Shown: positions 35,715 to 49,200 of the stretch, piece by piece
Layout of the letters: the number at the start of each line of letters is the position of its first letter
Position numbering within the stretch: the first letter of the stretch is position 1
Position numbers and translations under genes: made by a program
Notes under the pieces: model-generated
What the model was told of the DNA's origin: nothing
The model's input: the letters and a program-made list of their open reading frames with translations, nothing else
Databases searched by the model: none
Assembly (NCBI RefSeq): GCF_032118995.1
Contig: NC_092661.1
Span: 7,378,494 to 7,442,493, forward strand
Direction of reading: 5' to 3'
DNA length: 64,000 bases
Source: Asterias amurensis
Taxonomy: Eukaryota; Echinodermata; Asteroidea; Forcipulatida; Asteriidae

Positions 35715-35870
35715 CCTACTTAGTGCTGGACATGCTGGATGGCCACTCCACTGCCAATGACAGTCTACGTACTTCTAGAAACTATAAGGCTCACAGGCAC
35801 AGTCTACGTACTTCTAGAAACTATTTTATAAGGCTCACAGAATAGAAGTACAGTCTACGTACTTGCATGG
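35715..35870. repeat. Short tandem repeat, about three units
   Basis: CAGTCTACGTACTTCTAGAA followed by ACTATAAGGCTCACAG is repeated with small insertions. Confidence 0.75.
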
Positions 35871-35927
35871 AGGAATAAATGGAATAAATTAGCTAATGTA
35901 TTCCTCCATAGTATAGTACTGGTAGGT

Positions 35928-36043
35928 ATACTCCTAGAACTATTTCGGTTTCGTCCGCCGGCTATCATCGTCTCCCGTTAGGCTATCGTCTTCCCGTAAC
36001 CGGAGACGATAGCCGGACGAAACCGAAATAGTTCTAGGAGTAT
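35928..36043. mobile_element. Near-perfect palindromic MITE
   Basis: The left arm ATACTCCTAGAACTATTTCG GTTTCGTCC (35928-35975) is mirrored by the right arm 36002-36043 apart from a few inserted bases. The spacer is about 26 bp. Confidence 0.85.
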
Positions 36044-36182
36044 GGTAGGTAGTGCTAGACTAGTTAGTGAAGTTGTTGTAGCCCCACTTGTGTGGCTTAA
36101 TCCTAGATTCAGCTAGCCTTGGCCACACAAGTGTGGCTAGTATTGTAGTATTGCTACAAAAGTGGCCCACTGCACTGATAAC

Positions 36183-36307
36183 TTTCCGTATGGCGCTACC
36201 ACTTTTTCACTCATTTTTACAAAGACTAAAGAGGGATATATCAATCAGGTCAAGAAGTTCCTGTATTATTTTATATCGAATGAAAAAGTGGTGGCGCCAT
36301 ACGGAAA
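36183..36307. mobile_element. MITE with TTTCCGTATGGCGC ends, 125 bp
   Basis: TTTCCGTATGGCGCTACCAC and TTTTTCA are mirrored at 36282-36307. The 12-bp phrase CCCACTGCACTG occurs close to both ends (36166-36177 and 36313-36324). Confidence 0.85.
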
Positions 36308-36586
36308 CTTTTCCCACTGCACTGTCAACAATGTCATTTTTATCAATATCATATTATTATGTTGTTGCATGGTACAACTTTGACTTATTGTCATGAGACA
36401 TGACGTGTGTGAGGTGATCCTTTAGACTTTAAAAACCTTGAGAAAAAATTAGACACAATTCAGTGAACATTTTGTTTTGTGTGTACTGTGTATTCTGTTT
36501 TTTAGTGTTATTTTTAGAAACTTATAGACCCCCTAATATAAGTTATATTCTTTATAATAAAAATTATAATTGGCTTAGTTAATAGT

Positions 36587-36757
36587 TGCGATAACGTAAC
36601 CCTCCTGCCGATGGCGTAGCCGGAGGGTTACGAAGCTAACGCAATGTGTGCAGGGCGAAATGGTTAAAAACGTAAAATTTCGACAGCTAGTCAGCAGATT
36701 TGCTCCATTTTTACCACTTTTGAAAATCATGACACAAATTCTAGGAACACGAACTTG
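36587..36757 (-). repeat. Dispersed repeat, inverted relative of 15040-15205
   Basis: It shares GTAACCCTCC, GCCATCGG and AAATGGAGCAAATCTG in reverse orientation. Confidence 0.7.
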
Positions 36758-36839
36758 ATCCTCAATGTCTAATGAATCCTACAATATCACTCTAAACACC
36801 ATCGAGGAAATAATTTGAAGAAAAAAGACAAAAACTTAC

Positions 36840-37058
36840 CAGATCCTCGAGCGAAAGAGTAAAAAATGGCCCAGGTTGAAAATTCGAATCTGAGGGGGGC
36901 GGAGCTTCGGCCGTGTGCACGTCAGCAGGGTCATTGACTCAGCGCTGCGTGTGGTGCATTGTGTTTCCCTGCAACTGTGCAGCCAGAGTCTTGGTTCCAA
37001 GACCATTGGTGCTGCGCGGTCACACACAACCAACGTTCCGATCTATGCACGGCAAAAA
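36840..37058 (+). promoter_or_regulatory. Candidate CHAF1B promoter and 5' UTR exon (possibly bidirectional)
   Basis: A GC box (GGGGCGG at about 36896) and an inverted CCAAT (ATTGG near 37005) lie here. A consensus plus-strand donor GTAAGT begins at 37059, giving a 93-bp intron before the exon with the CHAF1B ATG. On the minus strand a consensus donor GTAAGT begins at 36839, reading away from CHAF1B. Transcription starts are not visible in sequence. Confidence 0.5.
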
Positions 37059-37153
37059 GTAAGTATCTTTTTGTCAGGAGCCATTGTTTGTATGGCTCAC
37101 CTTTGTTACTGAACGAAAAATGATGAAACAAATTGACTTTATTTTCTGTAGAG

Positions 37154-37291
37154 ATGAAGCTAGACACTCCAGAGATTTCTTGGCATGGTAGAGAACCCAT
37201 CTATAGTCTTGATTTCCAGCCGTTGAGTACAGCCAAGAAAGAACCTCGACGGCTAGCCACAGCAGGCTGTGGTAATGATGGCAACCTACGG
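37154..37291 (+). CDS. CHAF1B: CHAF1B coding exon 1 (start codon, WD repeat 1)
   Basis: The acceptor TTTTCTGTAG ends at 37151 and the ATG follows two bases later. The donor GTAGGT is at 37292. It has 46 codons. Confidence 0.95.
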
Positions 37292-40200
37292 GTAGGTATC
37301 CTCTTTATTTAATTAACCCTTTCACTACAGAATAACGTCAGGGCTGCAGGGCTTGTAGCCCAAAATGTTGACGGGACTTTGTCTTACAAGACCAGAAACA
37401 AAATGAGTTGAACAAGCACTAAGAAGTAAGAGAAGATCTAGTGAAGTTGAACAATTGGTTCAGATTCATAAAGTCAACACTTTTTTCACAAAGACATTAA
37501 TTAGGTAGCCTCTTATTATTTAATTGAAAAAACCCAAGACCACCGTGGTTGTCAAGTTTTTAGTTTACTGGTCCGATGCTGAAATCACAGGCCTGTGGTC
37601 CAGTGTTGAATTTAAGCCCTGAATGTGGTTATATCAATTGAATGTATTTGTAATGTTAACTTAACATTTTTCTCCCATTTGTCAATTATGATACCGCTCA
37701 GAGGGCTGCCTCCATGCCCCTGGTTATCACCTTGGTGCCCCTTGACTTGTTTTGACAGCAGAAGTTTAGATTACCCTCATTGAGGTGCTCTTTGATCATG
37801 CTGATAATGAAAACTTCCTAGTCCTGACAATAGACCGATCCATTAAGATCTGCCTTATTGCGTATTGACCAATCACAATGCAACGAAGGTCCAACAAATA
37901 AGGTCCGCCATGCGGGCGCGTAGGTTGGCGCGCGCGGCAGAGTTGTGCACAAAGGCATTGGAGAGGCTCACATGTTCTTGCTCACACGTCGACGTGGGCG
38001 GAGCCTAATGGATCGGTCTAATGACAAGAGTGAAGTAACAGGCCTGATTTATTGTTTAGTGTGTTGTGTATGGATCATGCAGGTTTCACAAGTTAATGTT
38101 AAATATTGCAGTTTTGTTTCCATAAAAAGAAATAGATTTAAAAGCACTGTACCTGGTACTTAAAGTTCCATGATGTAAAAATGCGCACAAGTACAAATTA
38201 ATGTAATTGCATGGTCAAATATAATGTATTGCGCTTTTCCTTTTTTCTATTTTTTTTTCTTTTTCAAAAAATTGTTTGTTTTGGATCTGATTTGTGAATG
38301 TTTATTGTGTTCTCACTGTAGATGTGGTACATCAGAATCAATAATGATGGCAAAGCTACAGCAGAGTTTGCTTCTAATATGTCACGTCACACAAAGTCCG
38401 TCAATGTCGTACGTTTCTCACCGGATGGACAGATTCTATCATCTGGAGGCGATGGTATGTTTAGGTCTTCAACTTGTCAGACCTGGAATTACACGCAGGC
38501 CACGGAGGCCTTGGTCTTGGTGTCCCTTTAAAAGTTCCCCATTGACTTTTAGATATTTCAATGAAAATACCCTTTGCGAAATAAAATTGGCCTTGCCCTT
38601 TCAAATATGAAATTCCAGGCCTGTGTTGTTTGATTTATGTTGATTCCGCATAAACAAGTTTGCCAAAACAAGGCTAACATCCACTGTTGGTAAGAGACTA
38701 CAAGAATAAAGGGCTTAAGAAGAAAGTGTGGTTTATTATTTGGTAATATGAAAATGAGTCACAAAAGGTGAAGGTAGGAATTGATATTCCACTTAAAACA
38801 GTCAAGATTGTAGGGTAGAGGCAAACATACACCAGGCAAGGAGTTCCAAAAAGATGCAGTAAGTGGAATAAAGCTGTTTGAGTAATTCTTGATTCTACAA
38901 TATACACGTACATCTATCAGCAAAGCGAGAGTGTATGGGTGAGAACAAGCAGGGAGCCTTGTTGTCACCCAATCACTCTGATAGGAGGAAGGAAAAAACT
39001 GTTGTTACTGGGGTCCTTGGGCTATTTATACTGTACCTCAAACCATCTCAGCACCATGGGTAGTATGCAATCTGTGACTGCTGCTAAATATGCAAGATAT
39101 CAAGCTAAATCAATTATAAGAACCATCTCTGCTCACCCAGGTACCTATTGGCTCCTGGGTAGACCATGCAGTGTTGATAATCAGTGTTGTAGCCATGGTG
39201 GGCGGTGCTGGGCAGGCCTGAGTTTTCCCAGCACAGATTTCAAAATATTGTCCACTGTGTATTGGTCTGAGACACAGCTTATGATAAGGAGTATCAAATG
39301 TCACAAATAAAGAACACAGTCAATAGGCCATCTAACTTATTGCATGGACCCATACACAAACAGTTTGGAAACCTGGCCCCACTTTAGCAATAATGGCCCC
39401 ATAATTAAACATGAATAATTTTGTTGATCTGGTCCTTGGTGGACTCCGAATATTTTGGATGTATTGCCCACCACTTAAATTGGTCTAGCTACAACCATGT
39501 TGATAATGTCATGTTTTTTGTTGCTGTAGACTGTTTAGTGATCTTATGGAGGTTGACCGATACTCAGGGAGGAGGATCAGCATTTGGGAAGGAGGATGAA
39601 GAAAGCAAAGAAGGCTGGAATGCATTCAAGATGTTGAGGTGAGAACAATCTATTTACTGAATCTATTGGTTTTGCATCCCCTAGGTTAAGTGTAAAGGTC
39701 ATATGGCTTAACGTCCGTCGATGTCGGTTTTTTTTCCATAACCGATTAATCAAAAATTTAATATCGATTATACTCAATATATCAAGTATTTCCCGCGCGC
39801 AATATGAAGCCTAAAAAAAGCACTTGGTATACTCATGGAGGTAGAAATATATATACCGAAGACTAACAGTTTAATAGGGTTACATTTAAACCTGTTTCTG
39901 TCTGATCCCCCAAACTTTGTTTTAGTTCAATATCAAATTGCGTAGTCCCGCCCCCATTATTTCTGCTTTTACAACAAAGTATGATCGCCGCTGCCGCTGG
40001 CTTGGCTAATTGTGAACGCTCACCACAATTCTCGATTCGTGATTGGCCGTCTCAAAATGACACAGCCTTTGTGAGGTGCGTGACCCGCCGACAATGGCGT
40101 CAGTTGCCGATGCATTGACATAGAAGTGTCAATCAAGTTGTCAGATGGGCGCTGGCGGGCAGCTTTGAGTTGAGATTGTGTTGAAATAAATCTAATTTCG

Positions 40201-43200
40201 TGCGGTCAGAACTACATTAGGTAAACAGGCCTGTGTTCTATGTGGAGAATGAAGTGTGCTAGGAGCGTGGCGCTTCAAACTTTGTCAACACTAAAGTAGT
40301 TAGGGAAAAAAACATTTAAGAGCCAAAATTATAAACAAATTATTCGAAAATTCATTGAAATTATGTAGTAAGAGAGAGAATTACACATATTTATTTCAAA
40401 AATTAGTTGTTTAATTTTAATAGACCGTATCATGCCTCGAAATAAACAACGGCACTGACGGGCACTGAGACGTGATGCTCTCGAAAATAACGACAATTCA
40501 CAAGCCCTTTTTTATCCAACTGCCGTCGATGGCCCGTTTGTATTGTAAGATGCCTACTATGTTTACACTTTTACAGTTGAGAATAGTTGAGATAATCATC
40601 GAAAAAAATTACTAGAAAGTCCCACAAAACACAGACCTACACATGTACCACTCCGCGATCACAATTTATACAATGCCCGCAGCAGTGGTACTACTATAAA
40701 GGCTAGAAACATTGAACGAGACTGATCGTGTCTGCGCATGCTTGGGCAAATGGGTTTTCCCCCCGAATTGCAATAACCACCAACGCTGGTGTGCACGCTT
40801 AAACCGTACAACAGCATGTCTTCGCTGGTACGCACACAATAGCCGCCGACAGCATGGTCTGCGAAGCATAAAATTATAGTTCCGCGGAAATGTTAGATTG
40901 TTTACGAAAACAACACAACGTGTAGGCTTTATTTGACCAAAATGACGCCAATTACGATACCTTGGATCGATAGAAAGATTATTTTTCAGTATAACATAAC
41001 ACTTTGTTCTTTGTTTTGTTTTGGGGAAGTTTTTGTGGGCTATTTTTGCCAAGTCAAAAATGCTGTGATGAAGACGCATTGATTTTGATCACATGTGCGA
41101 TTGGAAGTTGCATCTTAAACAGCCGATAGGCTGAGGCAGCAACGTCGGTTTCTTTTGAGGTTTTTACTGTGCGCTCGCCGCTGTCGTGAACTTCTGCGGT
41201 GGGCGGCTGATGGCGAAACACAAAGAACAGGGAGACAGACATACTTGGTTGTAAAAAGTATTTTATTTAACAGGGCAACTCAAAATGATGAAACTCAATA
41301 ATGGTGACGGCTTTTCTAATACTCAAACACAGATTTCTTTTTTAATAATCCGACACTCTTTTGGTATTTTCGATATCATTTAGGAACATCGAAAATTTCA
41401 AAACATCAAAAAAATTTGATATATCGAAAACATCAAAATTTTTCGATATTTTGATATGATTAAAAAAGTGACATTGGCGATTTCGATGTCAAAACAAATA
41501 TCGAGTTTTTGAGTATTTTCAATACATCGACGGACGTTGTAATGGCTAAAACAAAAGAAGTGTTGTCCGAGCAATAACTCCAGAAGGACTAGGCGTATCA
41601 ATTCCAAACTTGGTTTGTGGACTTGTCTTGGAATCCCCTAGAAGCCTATTGTTTTTGGACCCCCTAATAAGCTTGGGCGATATTGCTTTAATTCCACAAT
41701 GTCGGATGTACTGTCTAGTAGTGCTGGGCGAATAGTGAAATTTTGTTATTCGGATACCGCTGGCCAACTATCCGAAATTAACCGGATACTCGAATAATTT
41801 TTTCGCCACGAGAGGGCGCTATTTAAAAAAAAATATAAAAAAAATATTTTTGTTTGCCAATAGAGGGCGCTGTTCGTTTGTGAATGAGATCTTATGGGCG
41901 GATTGATATCAGTTTTAGACAGTGTCACTCGGTTCATTCATAAAAATGACCAGATCTAATTTAAAGATGGCGATTTGCTTTTTCTTTTGATCGTTATTGA
42001 CTCTACGTGAAGGAAAACTTGTGTAATCTTTGGACAAATTACGTCAGAAATGTCATTGTTTTAACTCTTCACGGAGGTGAGCATAGTTAAATACTTAATT
42101 TATACTGTTTTATGCTGTCTTAACAGAAGTTTCATAAGGATTCAGACGAAACATTTATATCTGTTGTCGCCCGACGTTTGCGGATATTCGGATAGTTAAA
42201 GAATATCCGGTTACTCGGTTGTTATTACAGAATTATCCGGTTTGTACAGAGGTATTTGCGCCCTATGCGGATATCCGGTTAAGAAAAAAAAGGCATTCGC
42301 GGTTACGGATAGGAAAACCTATTCGCCATTAACCGGATATTCGAATAATTCGCCCAGGCCTACTGTCTAGGCCTGGGCGAATTATTCAAATATTTTTTTT
42401 CTTAACTGGATACCCGCAATGGGCGCGAATACCTATTCAAAACCGGATAGTTCTGTAATTACAACCAAGTAACCGGATATTCTTTAATATCTGAATATCC
42501 GCGGACGTTGGGCGACAACTGATAGGAATGTTTTGTCTGAATCCTTATGAAACTTCTATTAAGACAGCATAAAACAGCATAAATTAAGTATTTAACTATG
42601 CTCACCTCCGTGAAGAGTTGAAATAATGACATTTCTGACGTAATTGTACAAAGATTACGAAAGTTTTCCTTCACGTAGAGTCAATTCAGATCAAAAGAAA
42701 AAGCAAATCGCCATCTTTAAATTAGATCCGGTTATTTTTATGAATGAACCGAGTAACACTGTCTAATATCAACCCGCCCATAAGATCTCATTCACAAACT
42801 AACAGCGCCCCTTCTAGCGGCAATTTTTTTCCCAGTTTTTAAATTTTTAATAGCGCCCTCTAGCGGCGGAAAAACCTATTCGAATATCCGGTTAATTTCA
42901 GATGGTTGGCCAGCGGTAACCGAATACCCAAATTTCACTATTCGCCCAGCACTGGTACTGTCTATCTATTGTGCAAACCTTGGCCTTTCAGTTACACACA
43001 CATACTGACATCAAGAGTCTTTTGAAGTGTCTACTGCGCATGACTGTTCTAACATGTGTGCATATTTTGGTAGATCCCGCCCATTTCATTCTAATTAACC
43101 AATAAGCATCCATAATGCACATGTGATGACTTCTGATGGGTTGTGGTTTGTGTTATGATCCCAATGTGGTTTTCATTTTGCGGCACACGGCGGGCCGGCT

Positions 43201-46200
43201 CCACTCACAGGGGGAAAATTCTACAATTGTATTGCTTCTGTAGTGTCTGTGTGAGACCGCCTTGCTCCACACACAGGGGAAAATAATACAATTGTATTAC
43301 TTCTGTAGTGTTTGTGTGAGACCGCCTGGGCGCTAAAGACTTTGATGTTGTTTTTTCAAAGAAACCCTGTCATTTTGGGATCAATTGGGGAATCCTGCAG
43401 TTGGTTCTGGGACTATATATTTTTTGAAACAGCCCTTTCTGGTTGCAAGACGTCTCAATGAGGGAATACATCATGATACTTCATCAAAACCACGAATATG
43501 CCAATCATTTGATTAACAAAAAATCTAGACGATATGGTAATCATTAAAGAAATGGTATCGCGATTTTCGATAACATCGAGATATCGCCCAAGCTTACCAC
43601 TAAGGTAAAAATGTAAAGGTCTTTGTGGCTAAAAAAAGAAAAGAAAGTTGTCCGAGTAATAGACTGCAAGTCTCGCGCAGATTTGAACTTCCGGGACCAT
43701 TGTGGTCCCAACCTTATGGAGTTTTACGTTGGGGAGATTTTGTTTCGTCCATTACTCTAGTTTAATATAGTTTATGACCATAAAAATGACATATGTTGTT
43801 AAAAATGTAATACTAATTAACAACATATATAAAAGTAAAAATAAAGTCAACATAATAACAAAGAAAAACCGATATTTAAACTTGACCTCAGGTCAAGTTA
43901 CTTGTAAAAAATTAAGCATTTGTGCCCATCTCCGATCACGAAACTTATGCAGACGCTTGTTTTGGCCGCGTGGGGTGGAAAGCCTTTTCATTGGTCGCTT
44001 AGGCGTCGGCTTCCTCTTTAAAATGCGTCACGCGTTTATCTAACGCCCTTGCGACCATCGTGCGTCCGCGTATAAACCAGCTAAATTTCAGTAGTTTCAC
44101 ATTCGGGCGTAGATTTACAAAAGGGGTTTCAAACATTGATCTCCATTAATGGTTTCAAAACATTTAAGATCAAACAAACATCCTTGTCCCAGAGTTTTAC
44201 TTTTGTCTATACATAGACTTTAACCGATAATTGTGTATTAGTTTAAAAAGCTAAAACTAATTTAAACAAGCTCTAATGGGTATTTTTGTTGTTCAGATTC
44301 GGCATTAAGAAAAAAATAAAGCAAAGATTTGATTCATAACAAATTAAGTTCTTCAGTTGTCGTGTTTTCTCGCTCCGGTGCGCGCGAGACTTGCACAGTC
44401 TATAACTCCAGAAGGACTAGGCGTATCAATTCCAAACTTGGTCAGTGGACTTGTCTTGGGATCCCCAGAAGCCTTTTGTTGTTGGACCCTTATTTAATGA
44501 ACTATTCTGTGATTGTTTGTTACAGAGGTCATTTAGAGGATGTATATGATCTATCCTGGTCACCTGATGGGACTCGTCTACTCTCTGGATCAGTGGATAA
44601 CAGCGCAATCATCTGGGACGTAACTAAAGGTAACAACAACTTCACTTCCTCGCTTTGTTTTCATTTCAATGCAGGGTTTACACTCAAACTATCCCGATTG
44701 GTATATATTTTTGACCCCCCCTAATCCTTCTCTCAATGCTTATGAGAAAGGTCCGTATACAGGAATCCAGGCAGTGTCTTACTTGAAAGCCAATTAATAT
44801 CCTGGCAGGGCTCAAATTTGAATGGAAAATGCACAAGCTTGCAGGGCTTGCAGATCAAATGTTTTACTGGACTGAATTTATTTTACAAAACCAGAATCTA
44901 AATTAGTTGAACAAGCATTTAAACAATAGCAATTTCATTTGTGTAATGTTTACTTACAGCTTATGTGTAATTTGATAATGGTGAAAGACAATTGAAAGAT
45001 AGTTGTCATGGTCAGTCAACTTTTTATCACAAATATATTTCATAATGAGGTATGTTATCAAATTGAAATAACAAGACAAGACCACTATGCTTGTCCTATT
45101 GTGAGTTTACTGGCCCAATGCTCACAGACCTCAGGCTTGCGGTCCAGTGTTGAATTCAAACCCTGATTCTTACTGGGCTGTAATGTTATTGGAGCCCTGA
45201 AACATTCCTTAAATTGGATCCTGACAACAAATAGTATTAATTTTAAAATGCTTTAAATGAACTCATTTTCAGTATAATGTAAGCAATGCGAATTTACTTG
45301 GTATTTCTGCTGCCATCAATTGTCTAAAAGTCTCTTATTGATTGCTCTATTGTTTTAGGTGAAAAGCTTGTAATTTTGAAAGATCATCGTAGTTTTGTAC
45401 AGGGAGTGGCATGGGATCCATTGGGCAAGTACTGCGCTACATTGAGCTGTGATAGGTAAGTTAGATTATACAACTCAAGGTAAAACAGGCATGCAACTTT
45501 TCCTTGGATCAGCTGATTTAATCTTTTTTTTAAATCTCAGTTTTACCATTCAAAATTGAAAAATACCATACAAAATCATTGACATTTTGTAATTTCCTCT
45601 ATTCAGTATTCAGTATTGGGACACAAGTGTTTATCCCAGGTTATGCCTGTTGCTAGACATGGCTTGCTTTTTTGAAAATATTGTACTTTATTTGGTCCCT
45701 GGTAGTAGGATGTACAAGTATTGCGCTCACATTCTTTGGCTGTGTACAACATTCATCACATTACTAACAGCAATGTGTCAGGCCTGAGGTGCCTCTCGCT
45801 ACCTTCGTAAATCCACAAAACCAGCCATCTGAACCCTTCGACAGGGTAGAAGCCTCCGCTGCACCTACATATATCACAGCTAATACAACCAATGGCCTAC
45901 AACATGATCAAGCTGTTCAAGCTGCCTAGGATCAACCTGGATGGCACAGACGAATTTCTAACATTGGACATATCCGTTGTAACAACGTCTCGAGCCGAGT
46001 TCGGCCCTAGTAGCGTCAACTAGCGTGGACTGGAGTTTCATCTTTGAGAGGGCAAGGCCATTTTCATTATGCAAAGGGCACTTCCATGGCCTGCGTACAA
46101 TTCATGGCCTGATGTGTGCAGACTCAAAGAGTAGACTCGCTCAGTGGTTGAAACTTATTACAGGGATGCCAGTTTTCCGGCTATTGCCGGAATTCAGGCT

Positions 46201-49200
46201 TTTTCAAATTTTCCCCGAATTTTTCCGGCGCTCCATGTTTCATCTGGCCGAAAAAAAAAAATATATATATATTTTTTTTATCTTTTGGTTTGAGGGGTGG
46301 GTGGGGGGGGGGTGACCCCCTTTCCTTGGCAGCGAATTGTTTCAGGCTCTGAGGGAAAGAGTCACTGGCATCCCTGTTATTACTAGCCAGCAGGGACAGT
46401 AGAAAACAAGTTGCGTTTCTCCAGAAAACCTGGTGGCCTGATACCATTTTCTTATTTCAAACTAATCTTACCAGCAATGATTTCCAGAGCATGTGCAGAC
46501 GAGTGTAGTCTTAGATGAAGGCATTTGTTACTGCTATTTTGATGCTATCGCGTATTGCATTGTTATATTTCACCTGCAGAGTGCGTATGCTTATTCTATC
46601 GCATTGTTCAGAAAGAGCCTTCTCGTGCTACGTACAATGTGTCTTGCCTTTATTGTAGTATGTAAAGACTTATAGTGTAAATTATTGTTTGGAATGAAGT
46701 GACTGCTTTGTTTGTCCAACATCAGGATAGCAGTGCAGTCTGCGTTCTGCTGAACTACTGAATGAAGTTTTTAACAGTTATCCGAAGTTCACAGACAGTT
46801 CAGATTGAAATTCATTTAAATGTTTGAACGCTTAACCACAAGTCCAAAGTTCTGTTTAACTATTTTGGAAAACTATGCACAATCCTATGTCCAATCGCAA
46901 TGTTCTAACTATTTATGTTTTTTTGTGTCATTGGTTCTACAGGTCACTGCGTTTATACAACCTAAATAATAATCGCTGTGCGTTTAATATAGTCAAGATG
47001 ACTATGTCATCAACCAGCAACAATGGAGAGGTATGTTTTCATTCTCAGCAAATGATGTTTGCATTATGTTTCCAGTTAAATGGAAATTAGACTTCATCGT
47101 TGGTTTTTAGAAACGAAAAAATATTTCTATCCTCCTACCTTTGATAAACAAACCATACAACCAATCTCTGAAAATCAAATTTGATGCTCACATTTAAGGG
47201 AATTAACGGAAAAACTGGTTAAGATTTTCAAGGAATTAAAGCCATTGGACACTTTCGGTAAACAGTATTGTCCAAAGGCCCACACTTCGTGTATCACAAT
47301 TTATATATAAAATAACAAACCTGTGAAAATTTAGGCTCAATCGGTCATCGGAGTTGGGAGAAAATAACGGGAAAACCCACCCTTGTTTCCACCCTTGTGT
47401 CAGACATATGTTTTAAATAAATCTGTAATTCTCGATATCAAGAATTGATATCTGTTTTAATGTTTTCTCAAAAAGTAAAGCATTTCATGGAATAAACCCT
47501 GTAAGTTATTTATAAATCTGTGAACTTCTTTTTTTTTCTTGTTCCGAAAGTGTCCAATGGCTTTAAATTCTGCAGTGATAAATTGTGATTTTTTTAAAAT
47601 GCTATTTTCAGAACTTTGAGAGTTTTTCAGCAGAAGTAACTCTATTGAGAAAAGGGGGTCGTGTGAACTTTATAATCAGTAAGCTTTAAAAAGAAGTTCA
47701 TAAATACCCCAGACAGTTTCTCTACTCCTATGTGTGGAGAGCGCGTCACGTGGGGGTGTTTAAACGGTTGATAATGACTAGTGTTCATAACCAGCTGGCT
47801 TTCGTGTGTCAGGCGCTGAAGATTATCACGCGGAACGCTATTCACAGCGCGTAATCTACTTCTAAGCGCGCATGCATAATCTATTTCTAAGCGCGCGTGC
47901 GTACACACAACCCACGCGAAACAGACTCTTCACAAGGCAGTTTTGAAGAAAAGAAATTCAAACCTTGATTTTTCTACTGTCAAAGTGTATGTAATTGTAT
48001 TTTTTTAACGTTTTTTAACAAAAGGGCATTTATGAATTGAAATAAAAGAGTAGTGACTCATTCTTAAATGTCCGTTTAAAACCTTGGAGGGTCGTTGCCG
48101 TGCGCTTAAGGCCCTCGCCTTTATCACATGGCAATTTGACCCTGCCGCCTTTAAACGGCCGTGTAAGAACTCGTCGCTACCCTTTTATTCCCTTTTATTT
48201 GATTGTTGACAATACTGTACTTTTTCTATTAAAGCTGGTCTGTTTGTAAATTTTATCTATTTTGTTTTGATCTTATTTGTAGAGTACAACAAAGCAGTGT
48301 CGCTTGTTCCATGATGACAGTATGAAATCTTTCTTCCGTCGTTTGACGTTTAGTCCCGATGGTCAGCTTCTTATAGTCCCTTCTGGTTCCTTAGAGGTGG
48401 GAGATTCCTCCACATCATGTAACACCACATACATCTTTACACGGTCTTCAGTACCAAGGTAATACTTTACCGCTTGGAATTGTATATTTGTTGTCTTTTT
48501 CTTGGCATGATTTCTTGGCACTGGACACTAATGTCAATAATAATAATAATATCAAAGTCTTATAAAGCTCACGCATCTACCAACAAGGTACTCAAGGCGC
48601 TTAGTATATATATTTATACAGAAAGAGAGATTATTGAAAAGTAGGATATGAAACTTTGCATGGTGGAAATACAATATAGAAAGGTTTGCTGTAACACCAT
48701 GTAACGACTATCTCTAATGAGTTGGGGTGGTTCTGAAAAGAACCGTTGGTTTCAACTCGACGTTTCGATCAGTATGCTCTGATCGTCTTCTGGAGAAAGA
48801 TTATTGAAAGTTATGAATTCTGAGACCCAATGTAGCACCTTATAATAGTAATAATAATAATAATAATAACAATAATAATAATAACCCATTTTTATATGTC
48901 CCAAAGCGCTTCATATTATTACCCCTGGTCACTGGGCCTTAAATCACTCCTTAAATTATCTAAGCTCCCTGGTGGGGAGTATGCAGCCTGTGCCACATTA
49001 ATATGCGCTACTCAGCTAAATCAATCACAAGAACCATCTCTGCCCTCACAGGTACCCATTTACCCCTGGGTGGAGAGAAGCAATTATAGTTAAGTATCTT
49101 GCTCAAGGACACAAGTGTCGTGACCGGGATTCAAACTCACACTCTGCTGAACAGAAGCACCAGAGCTCGAGTTCGGTGCTCTTATCCGCTCGAACCCCTT

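Larger units (their letters stand above)
41668..43598. mobile_element. Dispersed element E, copy 2, interrupted
   Basis: The left end TAAGCTTGGGCGATATTGC and the right end ATATCGCCCAAGCTTA are inverted. The right part (about 43340-43560) is the reverse complement of 10379-10600. It contains the MITE pair 41718-42956 and a 65-bp direct duplication at about 43197-43328. Confidence 0.65.
39639..44525 (+). other. CHAF1B intron after coding exon 3: layered repeat array
   Basis: The order is segment P copy 1 (about 39690-41665) holding a 1.83-kb insertion, then element E (41668-43598) holding two opposite MITEs, then segment P copy 2 (about 43607-44490) holding a 0.74-kb insertion. No coding remnants are seen. 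Confidence 0.7.
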
